Assembly: GCA_028565635.1 (NCBI GenBank)
Contig: JAOXYB010048924.1
Span: 1-11,950, forward strand
DNA length: 11,950 nt
Direction of reading: 5' to 3'
Source: Phoronis ovalis
Lineage: Eukaryota; Phoronida; Phoronidae
This document shows positions 8,339 through 11,950 of this stretch, piece by piece; position 1 is the first letter of the stretch; each line of letters starts with the position of its first letter. The notes under the pieces are model-generated. The model was not told where the DNA came from and searched no databases. It was given only the letters and a program-made list of their open reading frames with translations. The position numbers and the translations under genes are program-made.

Positions 8339-9164
8339 TTATTATATTGATATTTTGCAAAAGTTTGAACACAGTGACATACTGTCAAAATGTCATGCAT
8401 AGATGAAGTTATGAAGCTATCTCAACTTCACATAGTAGAATGAAAATCATTTATGTTTGAACAACAATTTATGGAACAATTTAATAATTAGACTATGACA
8501 ACAGTTATAGATGTGAAATAAAGCATTTTATGCAATCCTACATACAGCTTCATGATTGACATTACTGTAAAGGGTGATCCCAGTATTTTGACGATTTTTT
8601 GTCACACAGTGGCTCTGTTCTTAAAAATATATATTTTTATTCTGACAGCTGGCTTGGAACAGAAAATTTTGTACTCTAGCTAGCAAAGACATAAGGTTAC
8701 ATTATTTTGCAACTTTTGCCCTAACTAGTAGTGACAGCAACAAAACATGGCTAGGTTGTTAAAAAGAGATATTAATTAACAAGCGCTTTTATAATGAGTT
8801 GTAATCAATAAGTCTGACACTTATTCGTTTCATATCTATTTAGAGTTACAACAATGTTACAATACTGTTACAATAATGTTACAATACTGCTTTGTTCGTT
8901 GGCTGATGATCAAATAATTACGTTTATGCCCACACATTTGTTTTTTCAATTGAATACATGTTCTGCTTTTTTAATTTTGAAATCCTGTCAAACCAAGTCA
9001 AAAAGCAACCAGTATAAAACGTTACGTAAAGATACATAAAGCAGAGGATAAAAAAAGATTAAACCTTAATTAATTAAATCACAACTTGGTATTCCGAGCA
9101 GCCTTAACTTAGAAGGTACATGTATAGGTCCTGATAATACTTGTTGCATGTTCAAGGAAAGCCA
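8339..9164. other. Intergenic region between MYG1 and the GH1 cluster
   Basis: This AT-rich sequence has no recognisable exon on either strand. It holds a short run of 11-bp direct repeats (ACAATACTGTT variants) at 8851-8891. Otherwise I see nothing in it. Confidence 0.5.
8851..8891. repeat. Short 11-bp tandem repeat
   Basis: ACAATGTT is followed by ACAATACTGTT, ACAATAATGTT and ACAATACTGCT, a degenerate minisatellite of about 3.7 units. No function is implied. Confidence 0.6.
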
Positions 9165-9315
9165 TTATTTTTTTATGACTTGACTGTAATATATAGAGAA
9201 CCCCACTGGTCCCCATAGACAACTAGGATCGTTGAAATTTACTTGATATAACCTAAATTTCTCTGCATAACCAGTTACCACTTCAAAATTATCCATCTTT
9301 ATAATCAAAACAAAC
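9165..9315 (-). pseudogene. Decayed terminal exon of a GH1 gene (copy 1)
   Basis: The minus strand reads 'MDNFEVVTGYAEKFRLYQV' from 9296, then 'NFNDPS' and 'YYSQVIKK', and stops at 9165-9167. The pattern is the C-terminal strand-helix segment of family 1 glycosidases (consensus-like 'SLMDNFEW..GYTEKFGL'). It aligns along its length with the intact terminal exon at 11363-11574. The Trp of 'FEW' is replaced by Val and the usual Gly of 'KFG' by Arg. The residues before the Met no longer read 'TTWSL', and the stop comes about 11 codons before the equivalent stop in the intact exon. No upstream exon or clean acceptor belongs to it, so it is an isolated remnant. Confidence 0.8.
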
Positions 9316-9353
9316 CTCTGGAAGAAAGTCTTAATTTTGGAACGCTCAGAGTG

Positions 9354-9500
9354 CTAGTCCCTGTTGTATGCATGATTAAGAAGATCGTAATCATTTATAA
9401 CTTGATTGTAAAGTAGAGAAGACAGCTTTGGCATCCTTGGACGAGTAGGATTATTGAAATTTACTTAATGATATAACCCAAATTTCTCTGTACCACAGTG
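9354..9500 (-). pseudogene. Decayed terminal exon of a GH1 gene (copy 2), with in-frame stop
   Basis: The minus strand reads 'CGTEKFGLYH', a TAA at 9465-9467, then 'VNFNNPTRPRMPK', 'LLYNQVINDYDLLNHAYNRD' and a TAG at 9354-9356. Compared with copy 1 (TATATCAAGTAAAT), three extra bases (TATATCATTAAGTAAAT) create the TAA without changing frame. The Tyr of 'GYTEKFG' is also missing. It begins about 28 bp after the donor of the GH1 exon at 9529-9652. The catalytic middle of the enzyme (acid/base 'NEP' and nucleophile 'ENG' regions) has therefore been deleted between them. Confidence 0.82.
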
Positions 9501-9528
9501 ATATGATGTAACTATATAGATTCTATAC

Positions 9529-9652
9529 CTGCCGCCAAGAGTGTATCAATGAGGCGATTATAATAGTCTATGCCTTTTTGTGATTCCGGCTGACTTTGTA
9601 TACCTTTTGGCGTAATTCTTGTCCATGACAGCGAGAATCGGTAAGTTGAAAC
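9529..9652 (-). pseudogene. GH1 pseudogene, exon 3 ('VSTYRFSLSWTRI')
   Basis: The minus strand encodes 'VSTYRFSLSWTRITPKG', 18 further residues ending 'GIDYYNRLIDTLLAAG', then a donor G|gtatag at 9528. This matches the conserved GH1 block around 'YRFSxSWxRI' and 'YYNxLIDxLLAxGI', early in the (beta/alpha)8 barrel. The acceptor is cgcag|G; an alternative tag lies 5 bp upstream. This 124-bp exon is itself undamaged, but its neighbours are frameshifted and the exons that should follow are absent. It would be the third exon of the remnant at 9354-10466. Confidence 0.85.
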
Positions 9653-9823
9653 CTGCGCTAAAGAATATAGTAGTGTGTAACAAATACAGAGGATGCTCGA
9701 TGTTAATATGTCTAGGAACATAAAAAGTAGGTCCCGAAAGCTAGCTAAGCTTATCAAAGTGGTGGCATCTAGCTATGGCCGTGTTTTTTCATAAATATAT
9801 ACGTTTTAAAATTTGTGATTTAC

Positions 9824-9960
9824 CCAAATTTCTTTCAATATATAGCCACATAATCTGCTATTTTGTGGTAACTATCACATGCTACATCTCCACTCAGTGA
9901 AATGTGTTTCCACGTTTCCTCCTTTGTGAATAAAAATATCCCAAATGTGCAGGCCTTTTC
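9824..9960 (-). pseudogene. GH1 pseudogene, exon 2 (frameshifted)
   Basis: After acceptor tttgtag the minus strand reads 'GKGLHIWDIFIHKGG', then after a one-base shift near 9898-9904 'LSGDVACDSYHKIADYVAI'. Two extra bases (an additional TA near 9836-9845) push the frame into a stop before 'LKE'. Donor TTTGG|gtaaat follows. The intact family pattern is 'GKGxSIWDTFxH...GDxACDSYHKxxEDVxLLKxLG', so identity is clear and so is the damage. Splicing to exon 1 (GATG|gtcagt) restores 'NEDGKG', showing that the ancestral exon boundary survives. Confidence 0.83.
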
Positions 9961-10385
9961 CTACAAATCGAAATATGAATGAAATCTTGCCTTTTCAAAA
10001 TCGGTGTTCACTTTAAAAACTATAGAGCCAACAAATTTCAACTATCGGAGAATAATAGACCAAAGTGATGTGTAACACCGAACTATTCAGAATGAACGGT
10101 CATAAAAACAATAAAATATCTAAAAATGTTCTAGCTACATTAGATGTAATAATATGCATGTTCACTTGAGTCAACTTCAACAAATAACTTTATACTAATT
10201 TTCGAAAAATTGTCAAATCACAAATCTCATGCTAATTAACTTATAAAATCACTACGTATTTTACTGAGCGCAATAATATATGGTTACAATAAGCAGGAAT
10301 AAGCAATCAGACTCTGGATTTTTACGCTAATAAATAAAACAATCCAATATTTATAGATATACAGTATGTCTATGTAACAACTGAC

Positions 10386-10466
10386 CATCTTCGTTCCACG
10401 CCCCTTCTATCTCAGATACCAGTGGTAGGAAGATGTTGCGGTTCCCCAGAGAAATCCAGGGCCATC
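10386..10466 (-). pseudogene. GH1 pseudogene, exon 1 (11-bp insertion)
   Basis: The minus strand reads 'GPGFLWGTATSSY', then after a disruption 'IEGAWNEDG', the N-terminal GH1 signature (consensus-like 'FLWGTATSSYQIEGAWNEDG'). Between Tyr and Ile there are 11 additional bases (TACCACTGGTATCTGAGATAG instead of an expected TACCAGATAG), giving a frameshift and stop. The 5' limit is uncertain: upstream sequence becomes the G-rich repeat cluster, so any signal peptide or start codon has been lost or lies farther away. Confidence 0.8.
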
Positions 10467-10482
10467 AGACACTTTTTCAAAA

Positions 10483-10756
10483 GGGGGTGTGTTTGGTGTT
10501 TTCGCGTCTCCGTGCTGCCAGAAAAAATTGACAAGATAAAAAAAAGACATTTCCACTCCTACTCTATTGTAACAATACGCCCAGATTAAGTGCTAATGTA
10601 AAACAAATCCAAAGGGGGGTGCAGCGAGGTGCGCGTGTTTTCCTGTCTGTTCAAAGGGGGGTGCGTTACTATTTCAGTCAAAAGTGGGGTGCGTTAACAT
10701 TACATTAATGGTACACCCATTTCAAAAGGGGGTGCATTCGCACCCAACGCACCCCC
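10483..10756. repeat. G-rich interspersed element with 'CAAAAGGGGGTG' units
   Basis: Plus-strand units resembling CAAAAGGGGGTGYG occur near 10479, 10605, 10650, 10677 and 10724. An inverted copy (CGCACCCCC) ends at 10756. The outer ends are imperfect inverted repeats: GGGGGTGTGTTTGGTG at the left and, reverse-complemented, GGGGGTGCGTTGGGTG at the right. This suggests a small non-autonomous transposon or its degraded copy, but no target-site duplication is evident. There is no coding potential. Confidence 0.55.
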
Positions 10757-11362
10757 ATCATGAAATCCTTTTGGACATGTCCCGTAACATGTACAAAACA
10801 TCACTTTGGAGAGTTTGTTGTTTGGTAAAGTAAACATGTGTAAATTAATAAAGAATATTTAGAATGCATTTTCGTTGCCATTTTGTTGCTTAAGTTCTAC
10901 TCCCACCACACGATAACAATGTCAGCAATTCTAATAAATGAACAGACTTAGTTACTAATATGGAAATATCGACAGGTGACTGATGTAAATCATTTTATCA
11001 ACATTTTGTTGTGTTAAGTAATCTCATTTGATTACATTAAAGGTATTTTAAAATATGTAGATCATGGGATATTGTTGTGTTGTAAACTGTGTCATGAGTT
11101 GTTGGTTAACAGCTGCAAAAGAGATAAACGGAGAATTATCTTTAAGTGATGGATTTCTTCTATATACAATTGATCCATTGAAATCAAGTTCATGCACATT
11201 CATATTGTTAATAACTAATAACCGGTAATAAATGTGTGAAAAGTCAAATGTGATCAATGCATCTTAGCTTTAGAAAAGAAATAGCTACGAAATATATTAA
11301 TCTTTAAAACGTTTAGCACATCTCAGTGAAAAGAACATTCTTTTTTCAGAATTAGAGGATGT
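10757..11362. other. Spacer between the GH1 gene end and the GH1 pseudogene
   Basis: This is AT-rich noncoding sequence, including the 3' untranslated region of the GH1 gene at 11363-11574. A 69-codon minus-strand open stretch (11048-11257) matches nothing I recognise. No clear AATAAA was found on the minus strand close to the stop. Confidence 0.45.
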
Positions 11363-11574
11363 CTAACACCTGCTGCATGCACGAGGAAAACCATTTTCTT
11401 TTATAACCTGACTGTAAAATAAAGATGACTCCTTTGGCTTCCTTGCACGACTAGAGTCGTTGAAATCTACATTGTATAACCCATATTTCTCTGTATAACC
11501 ATGTGTCCATTCAAAATTATCCATCAAAGACCAAGTCGTGTAACCTTTAACATTGCAGCCGTCTACGTTTACAG
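11363..11574 (-). CDS. Glycoside hydrolase family 1 (lactase/beta-glucosidase-like), intact terminal exon
   Basis: After acceptor tttcag the phase-1 exon encodes 70 codons: 'VNVDGCNVKGYTTWSLMDNF', then 'EWTHGYTEKYGLYNVDFNDS', then 'RKPKESSLFYSQVIKENGFP' and a short tail ending 'ACSRC' with TAG at 11363-11365. 'WSLMDNFEW' and 'GYTEKYGL' are hallmarks of GH1 retaining beta-glycosidases; the Trp and Glu of 'NFEW' contact the sugar in subsite -1. All expected residues are present, unlike the two decayed copies downstream. No transmembrane segment follows, so the product is probably soluble or secreted rather than anchored like vertebrate lactase. The remaining exons, including both catalytic glutamates, lie beyond the right edge; this gene may be functional. 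Confidence 0.85.
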
Positions 11575-11950
11575 CTGAAATAAAAAAATAATATCAAATT
11601 TAATATGTACGTTTTGTTATAAACAAGATGATACAGTGAATTTTATTCAGCGAGGAGGACAGGGTGATAATTGTTTTATTATATATATCATAATAGTTTG
11701 GAATCGATAATTTTATGAATATGTATGACTAATCTACACATATATGGTCCATATCTACTAATAGCATGTATTATTACTTTAACAGCATGCCATAGCGGTT
11801 ATTAAAGCGTAACCCCTGACGTGTGACATTACCGTCTAAGGTGACCCGGGAGGGGACCACATACTGTACATTTCCACTAGCACTATATCGCTAAAAATTT
11901 TCATTTTATGGTTAAATCTCAAATTCTATTTCTTATCTTATCGATAATAT
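11575..11950 (-). other. Last intron of the GH1 gene (partial)
   Basis: Minus-strand sequence upstream of the terminal exon shows no GH1 coding block ('TENG' or similar) as far as the window edge. It is taken as intron. Nothing else was recognised. Confidence 0.5.

Noticed and set aside
8854-9039. 61-codon plus-strand open frame
   Set aside because: It begins inside a simple 11-bp repeat and encodes nothing recognisable.
11048-11257. 69-codon minus-strand open frame between the GH1 gene end and the pseudogene
   Set aside because: There is no known motif, no splice or start context, and the position fits 3' untranslated or spacer DNA.

Overview
The window looks like nuclear DNA of an invertebrate animal. 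It is AT-rich, genes are split by short GT-AG introns of about 140-1150 bp, and there are small non-autonomous DNA transposons. The gene content is metazoan: a MYG1 exonuclease gene, a nucleotidyltransferase plus 43-residue TPR gene, and a cluster of glycoside hydrolase family 1 (GH1) pieces. Nucleotidyltransferase-TPR genes and tandem lactase/beta-glucosidase-like GH1 genes are often multicopy in marine invertebrates such as lancelets, hemichordates and cnidarians. A marine, possibly deuterostome, invertebrate is my best guess, but it is only a guess. No bacterial operon, CRISPR array, tRNA or rRNA was seen.

Left (1-2535, minus strand): a gene running off the left edge. It has a short first exon, a 175-bp intron, then one long exon encoding TPR-like helices, a DUF294/GlnD-type nucleotidyltransferase domain, and a run of nearly identical 43-residue TPRs (129-bp repeats). 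The long exon is open almost throughout but switches frame three times. Each switch is explained by loss of one base in an A/T homopolymer, so it is either very recently broken or miscalled in the assembly.

Middle (4112-8275, plus strand): a complete MYG1 gene in seven recognisable coding exons, with every splice junction and phase intact. It is divergent from the left gene, with about 1.6 kb between them. That intergenic stretch carries a 323-bp MITE with an 8-bp target duplication. A second MITE (361 bp, TA target site) sits in MYG1 intron 4.

Right (about 9165-11950, minus strand): a degenerating GH1 cluster. The intact terminal exon of a GH1 gene lies at 11363-11574, and the rest of that gene is beyond the right edge. 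Downstream of it lies a GH1 pseudogene that keeps ordered remnants of exons 1, 2 and 3, with frameshifts, followed directly by a terminal exon containing a stop. A second decayed terminal exon lies just beyond. A cluster of G-rich 'CAAAAGGGGGTG' repeats abuts the pseudogene's first exon. The three loci show no sign of working together. The window reads as one conserved housekeeping gene between two multigene-family loci undergoing birth and death.
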